Positions 1 to 9,142 of a stretch of 64,000 nucleotides of DNA are shown here, piece after piece (the stretch's first letter is position 1; each line of letters opens with the position of its first letter). This stretch comes from Marinifilum flexuosum (GTDB taxonomy: Bacteria; Bacteroidota; Bacteroidia; Bacteroidales; Marinifilaceae). The stretch is taken from assembly GCF_003610555.1 (NCBI RefSeq), contig NZ_RAPQ01000008.1, positions 1,604,490 to 1,668,489 on the forward strand. The letters run 5' to 3'. The position numbers were made by a program, and so were the translations under genes. Under the pieces are notes generated by a model. It was not told the DNA's origin and searched no databases. It worked only from the letters and a program-made list of their open reading frames with translations.

Positions 1-1
1 G

Positions 2-247
2 ATGTCGATTGTAGGTCCTCGTCCTCCAATTCCTTCTGAGGTACAGCAGTATCAGCGTTGGCAAAGACGCCGATTGAGTATGAAGCCAGGAATTACCTGT
101 ATCTGGCAAGTTTCAGGAAGAAACAACATTCCATTCGATGAGTGGATGAGATTAGACATGATGTACATAGATACCTGGTCGTTAAAGCTTGACTTAATGC
201 TTTTTCTTAGCACCATTAAAGTAGTTCTTACTGGGGATGGACAGTAG
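2..247 (+). CDS. Undecaprenyl-phosphate sugar phosphotransferase, C-terminal end (partial)
   Basis: This is the last 81 codons of a bacterial sugar transferase whose start lies before the window. The family moves a sugar-1-phosphate from a nucleotide sugar to undecaprenyl phosphate at the inner membrane, the first step of exopolysaccharide or capsule repeat-unit synthesis. The visible sequence has the family's GPRPP motif near the left edge, then KPGITCIWQVSGR and a DxxYIDTWS segment, and ends in the usual short amphipathic tail. It is followed by Wza-like and Wzc-like genes on the same strand, which fits a polysaccharide export locus. Family assignment is firm; the sugar is not known. Confidence 0.9.
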   Translation: MSIVGPRPPIPSEVQQYQRWQRRRLSMKPGITCIWQVSGRNNIPFDEWMRLDMMYIDTWSLKLDLMLFLSTIKVVLTGDGQ

Positions 248-345
248 GCAGTTATCAGTGAACAGTAAGCAGTAAACAGTTGAAAAAAATGCAGCTACCA
301 AGATTCCCCTTTCAGGGGGGATTTATGGGGGTGTAATTCATTCGA
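248..345. repeat. Intergenic short repeats and GC-rich hairpin
   Basis: After the stop codon come near-repeats of the type CAGT(T/G)A, such as CAGTTATCAGTGAACAGTAAGCAG cut into smaller units, then a G/C-rich inverted repeat at about 303-322 (ATTCCCCT, short loop, AGGGGGGAT) in otherwise AT-rich DNA. Such islands resemble dispersed intergenic repeats or terminators. No U-run follows on the plus strand, so a terminator is not clear. Nothing coding is seen. Confidence 0.35.
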
Positions 346-362
346 AATATTATCAGTCACAA

Positions 363-433
363 GAGAGAATTTAAATAAGATCTCCTGTAATTTATTCTCT
401 CAGATCTTTATTGTAAGACACTCTGTCTTACAA
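363..433 (+). promoter_or_regulatory. Two hairpins in the leader of the polysaccharide export gene
   Basis: Two inverted repeats precede the Wza-like gene. The first pairs GAGAGAAT (363-370) with ATTCTCTC (394-401). The second is perfect: TTGTAAGACA (411-420), loop CTC, TGTCTTACAA (424-433). Neither is followed by a run of T. They could be leader hairpins or an operator; polysaccharide loci in Bacteroidota are often controlled by processive antitermination, but no regulator gene is visible here to prove that. Confidence 0.4.
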
Positions 434-509
434 GTATGAACAGGTATCTGATTCATAATTTATTCCCGATAACAATCGGAACCTAAAGAAATAAATAAAA
501 ACCAAGACC

Positions 510-1301
510 ATGAATAAAAAATTAATTACCCTAATGAGCCTTGTTATAGTAATGGGTCTCATTTCCTGTCGATCGAGTAAAGATCTTGTTTATTTGCAAG
601 ATGTTGATGCTGAAGTTTTGGCTCCTGAGTTTGTAATGAAGGTGCCTGAATACAAGATTAAAACCAACGATAACCTGTTTGTTAGTATAAAGTCGATGAA
701 TCCAGAGATTAGTCAGCTTTACAATCCTGCTCAGGCCATAGGAGGTCAACAAGGAACACAAAACCTTTATAGCCAATTGCCCGATCAGTATTTGAATGGA
801 TACCAGGTAGATTCCAATGGTAATATATCTTTGCCAATAATAGGAATCATTGGTGTTGCAGGCTTAACACAAAAAGAAGCTCAGTCAAAAGTTCAAGAAC
901 ATGCCGATGAGTATTTGAAAGATGCAAGTGTTAAGGTGAAACTTCTGAATTTTAGAGTGACTGTTATGGGAGAAGTTACAACTCCCGGAGTTTATTACAA
1001 TTATAACAGCAGCTTAAGTATTCTGGAAGCACTAAGTATGGCCAATGGAATTACCGATCACGCCAAAATAAACAGGGTACTGGTAATTAGAACCAACAAT
1101 CAGGAAAGTAAAACTTACCGATTGGATTTGTCGAGTAAGAATTTTCTAAAATCGGAAGCTTTTTTTATTCAACCCAATGATGTGATTTACGTTGAGCCTC
1201 ATAAGATTAAAAATACTAACATGAACTCTAATGTATACAGTTTGTTGCTTTCAACAGTATCAACAGCTGTACTGATTACCAGTTTAATAATTTCCAATTA
1301 A
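510..1301 (+). CDS. Wza-like polysaccharide export lipoprotein
   Basis: Predicted outer-membrane polysaccharide export protein. The signal peptide ends in a lipobox (GLISC, Cys about residue 20). A poly-export domain (about residues 45-150) is followed by a SLBB domain (about 155-240, with VMGEVTTPGVYYN) and a final hydrophobic helix (about 243-262), the layout common in Bacteroidota. It should form the outer-membrane channel partner of the Wzc-like protein encoded 100 bases downstream. The ATG at 510 is the natural start because it begins the signal peptide. Family is clear; the exported polymer is not known. Confidence 0.9.
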   Translation: MNKKLITLMSLVIVMGLISCRSSKDLVYLQDVDAEVLAPEFVMKVPEYKIKTNDNLFVSIKSMNPEISQLYNPAQAIGGQQGTQNLYSQLPDQYLNGYQVDSNGNISLPIIGIIGVAGLTQKEAQSKVQEHADEYLKDASVKVKLLNFRVTVMGEVTTPGVYYNYNSSLSILEALSMANGITDHAKINRVLVIRTNNQESKTYRLDLSSKNFLKSEAFFIQPNDVIYVEPHKIKNTNMNSNVYSLLLSTVSTAVLITSLIISN

Positions 1302-1313
1302 GATAGAATTGTT

Positions 1314-1391
1314 ATGAAACGAGCCATTAGAAAAATTTCTCACCAGAGGAATGACAAACTTGGCGAGTTCCATATGGCAATTGAAAAATAA
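1314..1391 (+). CDS. Possible 25-residue small ORF between wza and wzc
   Basis: An ATG-started frame of 25 codons fills most of the gap between the Wza-like and Wzc-like genes. It is basic (MKRAIRKISHQR at the start), has no signal or membrane segment, and I recognise no family. It could be a translated small protein of the operon or chance; a gap of this size need not be coding. Low confidence. Confidence 0.2.
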   Translation: MKRAIRKISHQRNDKLGEFHMAIEK

Positions 1392-1402
1392 ATTCAAGAC
1401 AT

Positions 1403-3781
1403 ATGAAATACGTAGATGAAGTAATGGACTATTTCGACAAGAAGGATGGTCCTGACGTAAAAGATTTCCTCTACAGGATTTTATCTAAGTGGAAGATATT
1501 TGTAATCTGTGGAGTAATGGGGATATGTATTGCCTATTTGGTGAGTAAATATTCAACCCCTGTTTATATGATGCGAAGTAGTTTGTTGGTGCATGTGGAT
1601 CCTGATGAGACAAGTGCAAAGCAAATGTTCGAAGGGTATCAACTGCGAGATAAGGCAAACATTCAAAATCATGTGGAAATCTTAAAGTCTTTTACCATAA
1701 ACCGTAAAGCAATGGAGAATCTGGGCTGGACACAGTCCTGGTACAAGAAAACATGGTTTATGGACAAAGGATTGTATCGAAATGAACCTTTTGATGTCAT
1801 TCAACACGAAGGGACCAACCTTACTGATGTTCCTATTTTTATCGAACAGGTTGATGGTCATACCTATAAAATAATAGTTGATGGCGAAGCTGAATACAAA
1901 GGTGATGAGGTAAAGGTGAAGTTTGAAAAGGAAGGTTTTTTTAATCAGGCCTTTAAGAATAAGTACTTTCATTTTACGATCAAACCTAGGCATAAGAAAA
2001 TAGATGAGGAAGCGAATCACTACTTTGTATTTAATGATTTGGACAAGCTTACGCTTAAATACATGGAGAGTATGGTAATTACGGTGGCCGAGAAGAAAGC
2101 CGAATTGATTCACCTGAGAATAGATGATTCAGAACCTGCTCGAGGAGTTGATTTCCTGAATGAATTGAATTGGGTTTACCTGCAGTTTAGGTTAATAGAG
2201 AAAAACAAAAAGTCAGAAAATACTGTTCGATTTATCGATTCACGATTGGAAGGGATTGTGGATTCCTTGCAGTTGGCTGGTCAGAGTTTTACCAATTTCC
2301 GTTCTAGAAACAGGATTGTAGACCTAGGACAAGAAGCAGGAGTGGTAGTGGCTAAAATGGAGGAGTTGGAAACCCAACTTTCTCAAGCACAGATCTCATT
2401 GGAGTATTATAAAAATTTACTTCGAAATTTGGGTGACGCCAATCAAATGAAGCAAGTAGTTGCTCCTTCGGTTGCAGGAATAACCGATCCAACTTTGGAT
2501 GCTTTGGTAACAAAGTTGACAGATCTTTATGGAAAGCGTGAGGTGCTTTCCTATAGTGTTCAGGCTAAAAATCCAAGTTTGGTTATTCTAAACAAGGAAA
2601 TAGATGTGATTCGCCAAAGTTTGGATGAAAACCTAAAATCTATGGTTGCCAATTCTCAAATTGAAGTCGCCAGCTTAAGTGAACGTATGTCGAAGGTGAG
2701 AGATCAATTGTCACGAATGCCTAAAAATGAACAGAAGTTTATTAATATGAAGCGCAACTTCGATTTGAATAACGAGTTGTATACATTCTTGCTCAAGAAG
2801 AGAGCTGAAGCTGCTATTGCAAAGGCTTCAAATATTTCTGATGCTCAAATTATTGATCCTGCACGATTGGCTACAATTATTAAGATTAAACCGAAACTTG
2901 CCATTAACCTGTTAATTGGGATGTTTTTGGGTTTGGGATTTCCTTTTTTGATTATTATTCTACGAGAGTTTTTCAATGATAACATTCAAAGTAGGGAAGA
3001 GTTGGTGAAGAAAACACATTTACCCCTTTTGGGAACCATTGCTCATAATCGTTATCCAAATAATCTGCCTGTTTTCCATCAGCCACGATCTGCTATTTCG
3101 GAGTCGTTCAGGTCACTTCGAACCAATTTGAACTATGTTCTTCCCGATCAGCCAACAAAAATAATTGGGGTTCATTCAACCATTCCTGCAGAGGGTAAAT
3201 CATTTGCTACGGTTAATCTTGCCAGTATTGTTGCCATGAACAACAAGAAAGTTCTTTTGATAGGAGCTGATATGAGGAAGCCTAAAGTTGAGCAAATGTT
3301 CGATTTAGAGAATAAGGTTGGTTTAAGTACGTATCTAATTCGATACAACAAATGGCAAGAGGTGGTGCAAAATACACACATTAAGAATTTGTATTGCGTG
3401 ACTTCAGGTCCTGTTCCTCCTAATCCTGCAGAGTTGCTTGAAAATGGACGTTTGGAGATGTTTTTAAATGCGGTAAAAGGTAAGTTTGATTATGTGTTTA
3501 TCGACAATGCTCCAATATCAATGGTAACTGATGGCTTTATTACTGGAAAGTTGGCAGATGCCAATCTGTTTATACTTCGACAAGGTTTTAGTCATAAAGA
3601 ACAAATCAATTTTGTGAATCAAATCGCAGAAAGAGGAACGCTAGATAATGTATCCTTGATTCTAAATGATGTAACGTCAAATGGAACATATGGGAATTAT
3701 ACCAATGGGGAAGGATATTATTATGAGGAACCATCGCCAGGGATTGTCCGTAAGCTTTGGGAAAAGGTAAGTAATAATTAA
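1403..3781 (+). CDS. Wzc-like polysaccharide co-polymerase / tyrosine autokinase
   Basis: 792 residues, the usual size of fused Wzz-type chain-length regulators and BY-kinases. A membrane helix at about 31-49 is followed by a long periplasmic part with coiled-coil stretches (about 230-480), a second helix at about 503-522 and a cytoplasmic kinase. The kinase has a Walker A-like STIPAEGKS near residue 590, a Walker A' segment KVLLIGADMRKP and a Walker B YVFIDNAP. The C-terminus carries a tyrosine-rich cluster (GTYGNYTNGEGYYYEE), the expected autophosphorylation site. It should control chain length and export with the Wza-like protein just upstream. A strong terminator follows directly. Confidence 0.93.
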   Translation: MKYVDEVMDYFDKKDGPDVKDFLYRILSKWKIFVICGVMGICIAYLVSKYSTPVYMMRSSLLVHVDPDETSAKQMFEGYQLRDKANIQNHVEILKSFTINRKAMENLGWTQSWYKKTWFMDKGLYRNEPFDVIQHEGTNLTDVPIFIEQVDGHTYKIIVDGEAEYKGDEVKVKFEKEGFFNQAFKNKYFHFTIKPRHKKIDEEANHYFVFNDLDKLTLKYMESMVITVAEKKAELIHLRIDDSEPARGVDFLNELNWVYLQFRLIEKNKKSENTVRFIDSRLEGIVDSLQLAGQSFTNFRSRNRIVDLGQEAGVVVAKMEELETQLSQAQISLEYYKNLLRNLGDANQMKQVVAPSVAGITDPTLDALVTKLTDLYGKREVLSYSVQAKNPSLVILNKEIDVIRQSLDENLKSMVANSQIEVASLSERMSKVRDQLSRMPKNEQKFINMKRNFDLNNELYTFLLKKRAEAAIAKASNISDAQIIDPARLATIIKIKPKLAINLLIGMFLGLGFPFLIIILREFFNDNIQSREELVKKTHLPLLGTIAHNRYPNNLPVFHQPRSAISESFRSLRTNLNYVLPDQPTKIIGVHSTIPAEGKSFATVNLASIVAMNNKKVLLIGADMRKPKVEQMFDLENKVGLSTYLIRYNKWQEVVQNTHIKNLYCVTSGPVPPNPAELLENGRLEMFLNAVKGKFDYVFIDNAPISMVTDGFITGKLADANLFILRQGFSHKEQINFVNQIAERGTLDNVSLILNDVTSNGTYGNYTNGEGYYYEEPSPGIVRKLWEKVSNN

Positions 3782-3787
3782 AATAAA

Positions 3788-3817
3788 AAAAAGGTTCGAA
3801 AATTTTCGAACCTTTTT
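3788..3817. terminator. Perfect palindromic terminator after wzc-like gene
   Basis: A 30-base perfect palindrome (AAAAAGGTTCGAAAA and its complement) directly follows the stop codon at 3781. The arms are flanked by A-run and T-run, so it could work in both directions. It ends the polysaccharide export operon. Confidence 0.85.
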
Positions 3818-3892
3818 CTTTTGCATAATCTTAGAAAGCTAAGATTAATTCTATAAATTTAAAGGGAGTATTATTCCCTTAATAAGAAATTC

Positions 3893-4303
3893 ATGATTAT
3901 TGCTGTTGATTTTGATGGAACCATAGTGCAACATAAATACCCTCAAATAGGAGATGAAATTCCTTTTGCAATTGAAAGTTTACTTGAATTGCAAAAAGAA
4001 GGACATCAGCTAATTCTTTGGACCTACCGAACAGGCGCTTTACTGTATGAAGCTGTGGATTATTGCGAAAGCAAAGGCTTGGTGTTTTATGCTGTTAATA
4101 AGAATTATCCCGAAGAGGAGTTTGATGAAAGTGTAAGTCGTAAAATTTATGCCGATTTGTATATCGACGATAGAAATATTGGGGGCATTCCTGATTGGGG
4201 AAATATCTACAACATGATTTCGACAAAAGAAGAGGTATACCCACCAGAGAAAAAATCAGGTAGTTCGTTTACCCGATTTCTTGATAATTTATTTGGAGAG
4301 TAG
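3893..4303 (+). CDS. Small HAD-superfamily phosphatase-like protein
   Basis: 136 residues. The start has the HAD motif I DFDGT (residues about 6-10) with the nucleophile and acid aspartates; motif II fits LILWTYRTG, and a late acidic motif YIDDRN (about residue 92) supplies metal ligands. There is no cap domain, so it belongs to the small BT0820-like or polynucleotide-phosphatase-like HAD proteins common in Bacteroidota. It lies alone between the Wzc terminator and a convergent helicase gene. A phosphatase is likely; the substrate is unknown. Confidence 0.75.
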   Translation: MIIAVDFDGTIVQHKYPQIGDEIPFAIESLLELQKEGHQLILWTYRTGALLYEAVDYCESKGLVFYAVNKNYPEEEFDESVSRKIYADLYIDDRNIGGIPDWGNIYNMISTKEEVYPPEKKSGSSFTRFLDNLFGE

Positions 4304-4374
4304 TGGATCAATCATTGTCTAATGGCTTAAACCTTTAAACTATAATTGATAACTACTCACTGGTAACTGTAAAG

Positions 4375-5688
4375 TTATTTTGAAACTTGAATCTTAATTT
4401 TCTTCTTCTTTACTCTTTCGTTCTTCAATTTATTGGCAAGCTTATTTCCTAAACCTCTTTTTACAGCTACGAAAGAAGTATGATCCAGCACATCAATTTT
4501 TCCAAGTTCGTCTTTTTGTAAGTTTCCTTTTTTAAAGAAGAATCCAACCAAGTCTACTTTATTAATTTTCTCCTTCTTACCTAAACCAATATAAAGGGTT
4601 TCCCAAATGGGAGCGATGGGGATTTGCACTTCACTTTTAAGAGAGAAAAACGGAATGTCATCAGAAATAAATTCAGGAACTTTTTCTTCTTCGGCCAATA
4701 CAATAAATGAATTGCCTTTTGCATGCATTCTGGCTGTTCTACCATTTCTGTGAATAAATGCTTCCTCTACTTTTGGCAATTGGTAATGAATTACATTTTG
4801 AATTTCAGGAATGTCCAAGCCTCTTGATGCCAAATCGGTAGTAATTAACAAATGGTTGCTACCATTGCGGAACTTGATTAAAGCACGTTCCCTGTCTGCT
4901 TGCTCCAGTCCTCCATGAAATATATCGCAGCTGATATTTTGTTCCTTTAACAAATCAGCAATTCGTTCAACTGCATCTCTGTGATTGCAGAAAACCAAGC
5001 CAGGTTGATCTCCAACAGTACAGATTAACCTGTACAAAGCATCCAATTTGTCTTTGTCATCAGCTATCACCTTACGCTGTGTTAAGGCAATGGCCTTTTG
5101 TTTTGGCAGAAAATTAATTTCCTTAGGAGAGTTCATTCGCGCAAACTCTGGAATTTCAATTCCCTGTGTAGCCGATGTAAGAACTTTCTTTACATTTCGA
5201 GGTAATGATTTAATTACTTCATTCATTTCTTTTTGAAATCCCAATTCAAGAGCTTTATCGAACTCATCAAGAATTAGAAATTTAATTCCTGAAGTATCAA
5301 AATTCTCTCTACGAATGTGATCGGCAACTCTACCAGGGGTTCCTATTAATACAGAAGGTGGATTTTGCAAATTGTTCTTTTCAGTTCGCATAGAGTGGCC
5401 ACCGTAGCAGCAATTCACCTTATAGGAAGTTCCCATATCTTTAAAAACAGATTCAATTTGCAGAGATAACTCTCGAGCAGGTGAAAGAACAAGTGCCTGA
5501 ACTCCCGTTTGATCGGAATTTAGATCTTTCAGCATTGGCAAAAGAAATGCTAGTGTTTTTCCGGAACCTGTAGGAGATAATAGAACTAAATCATTCGATT
5601 TAACCCACGATTTGGCACAAACATTTTGCATCTCATTCAGTTGCTGAATGCCCAGCTTTTTTAAAATATCCTCAGTTTTTATTTGCAT
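4375..5688 (-). CDS. dbpA: DEAD-box RNA helicase, DbpA-like
   Basis: About 437 residues. ATP-dependent RNA helicase with SPTGSGKT (motif I), PARELSLQ (Ia), DEFD (motif II, a variant of DEAD), SAT (III) and HRNGRTAR (VI). The C-terminal 75 residues (from about PIWETLYIGLGKKEKI, with VDLVGFF and GKIDVLDHTSF) match the small RNA-binding domain of DbpA, which targets the helicase to 23S rRNA in ribosome assembly. I chose the ATG at 5688; the frame runs 11 codons further up, but the MQIKTEDIL start matches the family. Transcribed alone and convergent with the HAD gene. Confidence 0.85.
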   Translation of the reverse strand: MQIKTEDILKKLGIQQLNEMQNVCAKSWVKSNDLVLLSPTGSGKTLAFLLPMLKDLNSDQTGVQALVLSPARELSLQIESVFKDMGTSYKVNCCYGGHSMRTEKNNLQNPPSVLIGTPGRVADHIRRENFDTSGIKFLILDEFDKALELGFQKEMNEVIKSLPRNVKKVLTSATQGIEIPEFARMNSPKEINFLPKQKAIALTQRKVIADDKDKLDALYRLICTVGDQPGLVFCNHRDAVERIADLLKEQNISCDIFHGGLEQADRERALIKFRNGSNHLLITTDLASRGLDIPEIQNVIHYQLPKVEEAFIHRNGRTARMHAKGNSFIVLAEEEKVPEFISDDIPFFSLKSEVQIPIAPIWETLYIGLGKKEKINKVDLVGFFFKKGNLQKDELGKIDVLDHTSFVAVKRGLGNKLANKLKNERVKKKKIKIQVSK

Positions 5689-5889
5689 GGCGCAAAGGTA
5701 ATAACAATTGGCAGTAAACAATGATCAAAGAAGAGTTATCAGCTTTAAGTATAAAGGATAAAGTTGCGCAGCGTGAGGAAATTTAAAATTTTGCCTGTAA
5801 CAATTTAATCAGTTTTAATTAACCTATGTGAAACATCTCATGGAAATGCCTTTCGTAGATTAGCATTAACGAAACTATAATCTAAAATC

Positions 5890-6090
5890 ATGGAAGCATA
5901 TAAAGAAGGAATGTATAGAATTGAGGTAATTAATCTTGAAGGAGATGTTGTTTACTTGAGTCTTGACTCGCAAAATCGATATTGTGAAGAATCTTTACCA
6001 GGAAATTTACCTGAAGATGCTTACACAGTAAGAATTACTGGCAATGATGATTATTTATTTGATAAGTTGTTGTTGGCTGAAGAGTGCTAG
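5890..6090 (+). CDS. Hypothetical small acidic protein (66 aa)
   Basis: A short acidic protein starting MEAYKEGMYRIEVINLEGD. It has no signal peptide, no membrane segment and two cysteines. The pattern of short alternating hydrophobic stretches (IEVINLEG, VVYLSL, YTVRITG) suggests a small beta-sheet domain. It sits 79 bases before the methyltransferase gene on the same strand, but nothing links them in function. Not recognised. Confidence 0.5.
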   Translation: MEAYKEGMYRIEVINLEGDVVYLSLDSQNRYCEESLPGNLPEDAYTVRITGNDDYLFDKLLLAEEC

Positions 6091-6169
6091 GTTTCGATAC
6101 AATCAAATTTTTTTACCAATGGGAAATGTGTTAGGTTTGCGTTACAGATTATCGCTTACCTAAAACATC

Positions 6170-7615
6170 ATGACCAATAATTCATCACTTTTAAGTTCAT
6201 ATAAAAAGCAAAAGCAATTAAGAGAATTGAAGGCAATTTTGCCAGAGATCTTTGAAGGAGAAGTGCTCGATATTCAGAAATTGAAAGCTTTTGTTGGTGA
6301 AGATGCTTTTGTTGATCATGCAAACTATGAACTTTCATGGTACGATAAAAAGTTAGCTTTTGATTCTGCCAAAGCAAATTGTGATGCAGAGCTTGTTTTG
6401 GTAAAAGATAAATCGATTTTACCTAAAAAATCGAAGAACCTGTTTATTGAAGGAGATAACCTGGATGCTCTCAAACTTCTTAGGAAGGATTACCAAGAGA
6501 AAATAAAATTGATATACATCGATCCTCCTTACAATACGGGTAAAAACTTTGCATTTAGCGATAATTACCATTTGGCAGCAGATGATTATCTTGAATACCT
6601 GAACCAATTTAATATTGGTAGGGTTGATGAACTTACCCAACACAGAATTGAAAGTGGAGAAATTCATACCCAATGGTTGAATATGATTTTACCTCGTTTG
6701 ATACTAACCAAAGATCTTTTAACTGATGATGGAGCCGTGGTAATCTCGATAGATGAATCGGAGAAAAATAATTTACAGTTGATTTGTAATGAGGTGTATG
6801 GGGAAGAGAATTTTATTGCTTGCTTTATTTGGGAGAACCGTAGCATTAGCAATGATTCGGTGAACTTATTCTCAACAATTCATGAGTACATTCTTGTTTA
6901 TGCCAAGGATAAATCAAAGCTAAAGTTTAAGGGAGAAGAAAAGGATTTTTCGAATTATTCCAATCCTGATTGTGATGTAAATGGAGAATGGATTCCCGAT
7001 AATCCAACTGCAGCAAGTGGCAATGAAAACTCAAGATTTCAGATTGTAAATCCCATTACCAATGAAGAATATTTGCCACCAAATGGCAGATATTGGGCTT
7101 TTTCTAAAGCAAGAGTTGAAGAGTGGACGAAATCAGGAAAAATGGTATTTCCAAAAGAAAAAGGGAAGCGATTTTTATTGAAGAAATATCGCAATGAATT
7201 GAGAAGTGAGAAAAAACCACTTTCATCAATCATCACTGGTATTCCGGGCTTAAAGGGAACAAAGGAGTTGAAAGAGTTGTACCCTGAAGAAATACCATTT
7301 AAACATCCAAAACCTACGGACTTGTTAATATTTCTTTTCGATCAGCTGTCGGGTAAGGAAGATATTGTGTTGGATATTTTTGCAGGCTCGGCTAGCACTG
7401 CTCATGCCGTTTACAAAATGAATCAATCACAGGATTCAAATCGAAAGTTTATCTGTATTCAAAAGCATGAAAAGCTTGCGGTGAATTCTGCAGGTTACAA
7501 AATGGGATTTTCTTCAATTAGTGATATTGCAATCGACAGAATTGGAAGAGCAGGAAAATTGCAGTCTGTGAATAATTCTGGTGTAAATTATTTAAAAATT
7601 GAATATTCAAAGTAA
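6170..7615 (+). CDS. Solitary type III-like DNA adenine methyltransferase
   Basis: 481 residues of the beta-class N6-adenine/N4-cytosine methyltransferases. The catalytic motif IV is IYIDPPYNTG (DPPY at about 118-121) and the SAM-binding motif I is LDIFAGSASTAHAV (about 401-414), placed after motif IV as in type III Mod subunits. The N-terminal 90 residues resemble Mod leaders. Type III Mod proteins usually carry about 100-150 residues beyond the point where this one stops, so the C-terminus looks short. No Res helicase-nuclease gene follows; the next gene is tdh. It is probably an orphan methylase or the remains of a restriction system; target sequence unknown. Confidence 0.85.
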   Translation: MTNNSSLLSSYKKQKQLRELKAILPEIFEGEVLDIQKLKAFVGEDAFVDHANYELSWYDKKLAFDSAKANCDAELVLVKDKSILPKKSKNLFIEGDNLDALKLLRKDYQEKIKLIYIDPPYNTGKNFAFSDNYHLAADDYLEYLNQFNIGRVDELTQHRIESGEIHTQWLNMILPRLILTKDLLTDDGAVVISIDESEKNNLQLICNEVYGEENFIACFIWENRSISNDSVNLFSTIHEYILVYAKDKSKLKFKGEEKDFSNYSNPDCDVNGEWIPDNPTAASGNENSRFQIVNPITNEEYLPPNGRYWAFSKARVEEWTKSGKMVFPKEKGKRFLLKKYRNELRSEKKPLSSIITGIPGLKGTKELKELYPEEIPFKHPKPTDLLIFLFDQLSGKEDIVLDIFAGSASTAHAVYKMNQSQDSNRKFICIQKHEKLAVNSAGYKMGFSSISDIAIDRIGRAGKLQSVNNSGVNYLKIEYSK

Positions 7616-7713
7616 ATATTACTGGAATATTAAAACTTTATCCGCAATTTCGACTAATTCTTAAGCTGCAATTCAGAACATTCAGTTTTATTTACTTAAT
7701 AGGTAATACAAGG

Positions 7714-7744
7714 CTTGAATTTAAGGTCAAGTTTTTTTACTTTG
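7714..7744 (+). promoter_or_regulatory. Likely promoter of tdh
   Basis: CTTG (7714-7717), a 19-base gap, and TTACTTTG (7737-7744) approximate the Bacteroidota sigma-ABfr promoter (TTTG, 19-21 bases, TAnnTTTG). Transcription would start about 85 bases before the ATG of tdh. Confidence 0.5.
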
Positions 7745-7834
7745 TGTGAGGCTTTTTTGCAGATGTCGATTAATTAAATCTGTAGAAAAGAACAGTTTAG
7801 ATTTTCAACAAAAACAACAAACACATACATCATC

Positions 7835-8866
7835 ATGGCTAAAATGAAAGCTCTTGTAAAATCCAAGCCAGAAAAAGGTCTTTGGATGGAAGAAGTAGAT
7901 ATTCCTGAAATAGGAGTAAACGACGTTCTTGTAAAAATTAAGAAAACTGCAATTTGTGGTACCGATTTACACATTTATAAGTGGGATGAATGGTCACAAA
8001 ATACCATCAAACCAGGAATGATTATTGGTCACGAATATGTTGGTGAAGTTGCACAAATTGGAGCAGGTGTTACTGGTTTCGAAATTGGCGATCGTGTAAC
8101 AGGTGAAGGTCATATTGCTTGTGGACACTGTCGTAACTGTAGAAGAGGTCGTAAGCATGTTTGTGAAAATACAGTAGGTATTGGTGTAAATATCGATGGT
8201 ATTTTTGCTGAGTATGCTGCTATTCCAGCATCGAATTTGATGAAAATGAGCGACAAAATTCCTGATGAGATGTTGGCCATTATGGATCCATTTGGAAATG
8301 CTACTCACACAGCTCTTTCATTCTCTTTAATTGGTGAAGATGTATTGGTAACTGGTGCTGGATTAATTGGTAGCATGTGTGTTGCAGTAGCAAAATTTGC
8401 AGGTGCACGATATGTTGTTGCTACGGAAACTAATCCTTTCAGAATTGAGTTGGCTAAGAAAATGGGTGCTGATCGCGTAATCAATCCAATGGAAGAAAGT
8501 TTGGATGATGTAATCAAGGATCTTGGTATGATTGGTTTCGATATAGGTTTGGAATGTTCTGGTGCTCCAGCTGCTTTCAACGATATGGTTGGACACATGT
8601 ACAACTCAGGAAAGATTTCATTATTAGGAATTCTACCATCACAAACTACTGTGAACTGGACTGATATCATCTTCAAGAGTCTTCAGTTGAAAGGAATTTA
8701 TGGTCGTGAAATGTACGAAACATGGTACCAAATGGAACAAATGCTAATGAGTGGTTTAGATCTTTCACCTATGATTACCCACCGCTTTAAAGCTGATGAA
8801 TTCCAGAAGGGTTTCGAAATTATGGAAAAAGGAGATTGCGGAAAAGTAATCCTGGATTGGGAATAA
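7835..8866 (+). CDS. tdh: L-threonine 3-dehydrogenase
   Basis: 343 residues, the standard length. This zinc medium-chain dehydrogenase oxidises L-threonine with NAD+ to 2-amino-3-ketobutyrate. The catalytic-zinc region [13 protein letters not shown] and GHEYVGEV is present, as is the structural-zinc loop with four cysteines (C-x2-C-x2-C-x7-C near residues 97-111). The nucleotide fold has GAGLIGSM. These features separate Tdh from other alcohol dehydrogenases. The usual partner, 2-amino-3-ketobutyrate ligase (kbl), is not next to it. Its own promoter and terminator suggest a single-gene unit. Confidence 0.93.
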   Translation: MAKMKALVKSKPEKGLWMEEVDIPEIGVNDVLVKIKKTAICGTDLHIYKWDEWSQNTIKPGMIIGHEYVGEVAQIGAGVTGFEIGDRVTGEGHIACGHCRNCRRGRKHVCENTVGIGVNIDGIFAEYAAIPASNLMKMSDKIPDEMLAIMDPFGNATHTALSFSLIGEDVLVTGAGLIGSMCVAVAKFAGARYVVATETNPFRIELAKKMGADRVINPMEESLDDVIKDLGMIGFDIGLECSGAPAAFNDMVGHMYNSGKISLLGILPSQTTVNWTDIIFKSLQLKGIYGREMYETWYQMEQMLMSGLDLSPMITHRFKADEFQKGFEIMEKGDCGKVILDWE

Positions 8867-8896
8867 AATTGGTGTTACCATCAAATGATATAGAGA

Positions 8897-8923
8897 AGCT
8901 CGGTTTTATACCGGGCTTTTTTT
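8897..8923 (+). terminator. Terminator after tdh
   Basis: Stem AGCTCGGT (8897-8904) with ACCGGGCT (8910-8917), one G-T pair, followed by seven T. It is a standard intrinsic terminator. Confidence 0.8.
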
Positions 8924-9142
8924 ATGCATCCAAGTTTAGCTGTCAAACTGTTGTAAAGTCAAAAAAAACTGGAGAAGTCGAATGGTGAAAAATACCATGT
9001 TTGAGATGGAAAGAGCAAACTATTTGCAATCTTACTGGATTTATTGGGTGTATTACTTTGCAATTAAGCTTTCAGTACATAGCTGTGTAGAGAGTTTGCA
9101 GAAACCAAAAAAAATTACAAGCTTTGAGCACCTAATTTAACC

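Noticed and set aside
3788-3817. tRNA T-arm (GGTTCGAA)
   Set aside because: The sequence is a perfect palindrome after a stop codon with flanking A and T runs; there is no cloverleaf around it. I saw no tRNA or rRNA gene anywhere in the window.
5700-5890. Fifth copy of the shared promoter block (TTTTAATTAACC region)
   Set aside because: The AT palindrome is similar, but neither TTCAC nor TGTCY occurs at the fixed offsets on either strand.
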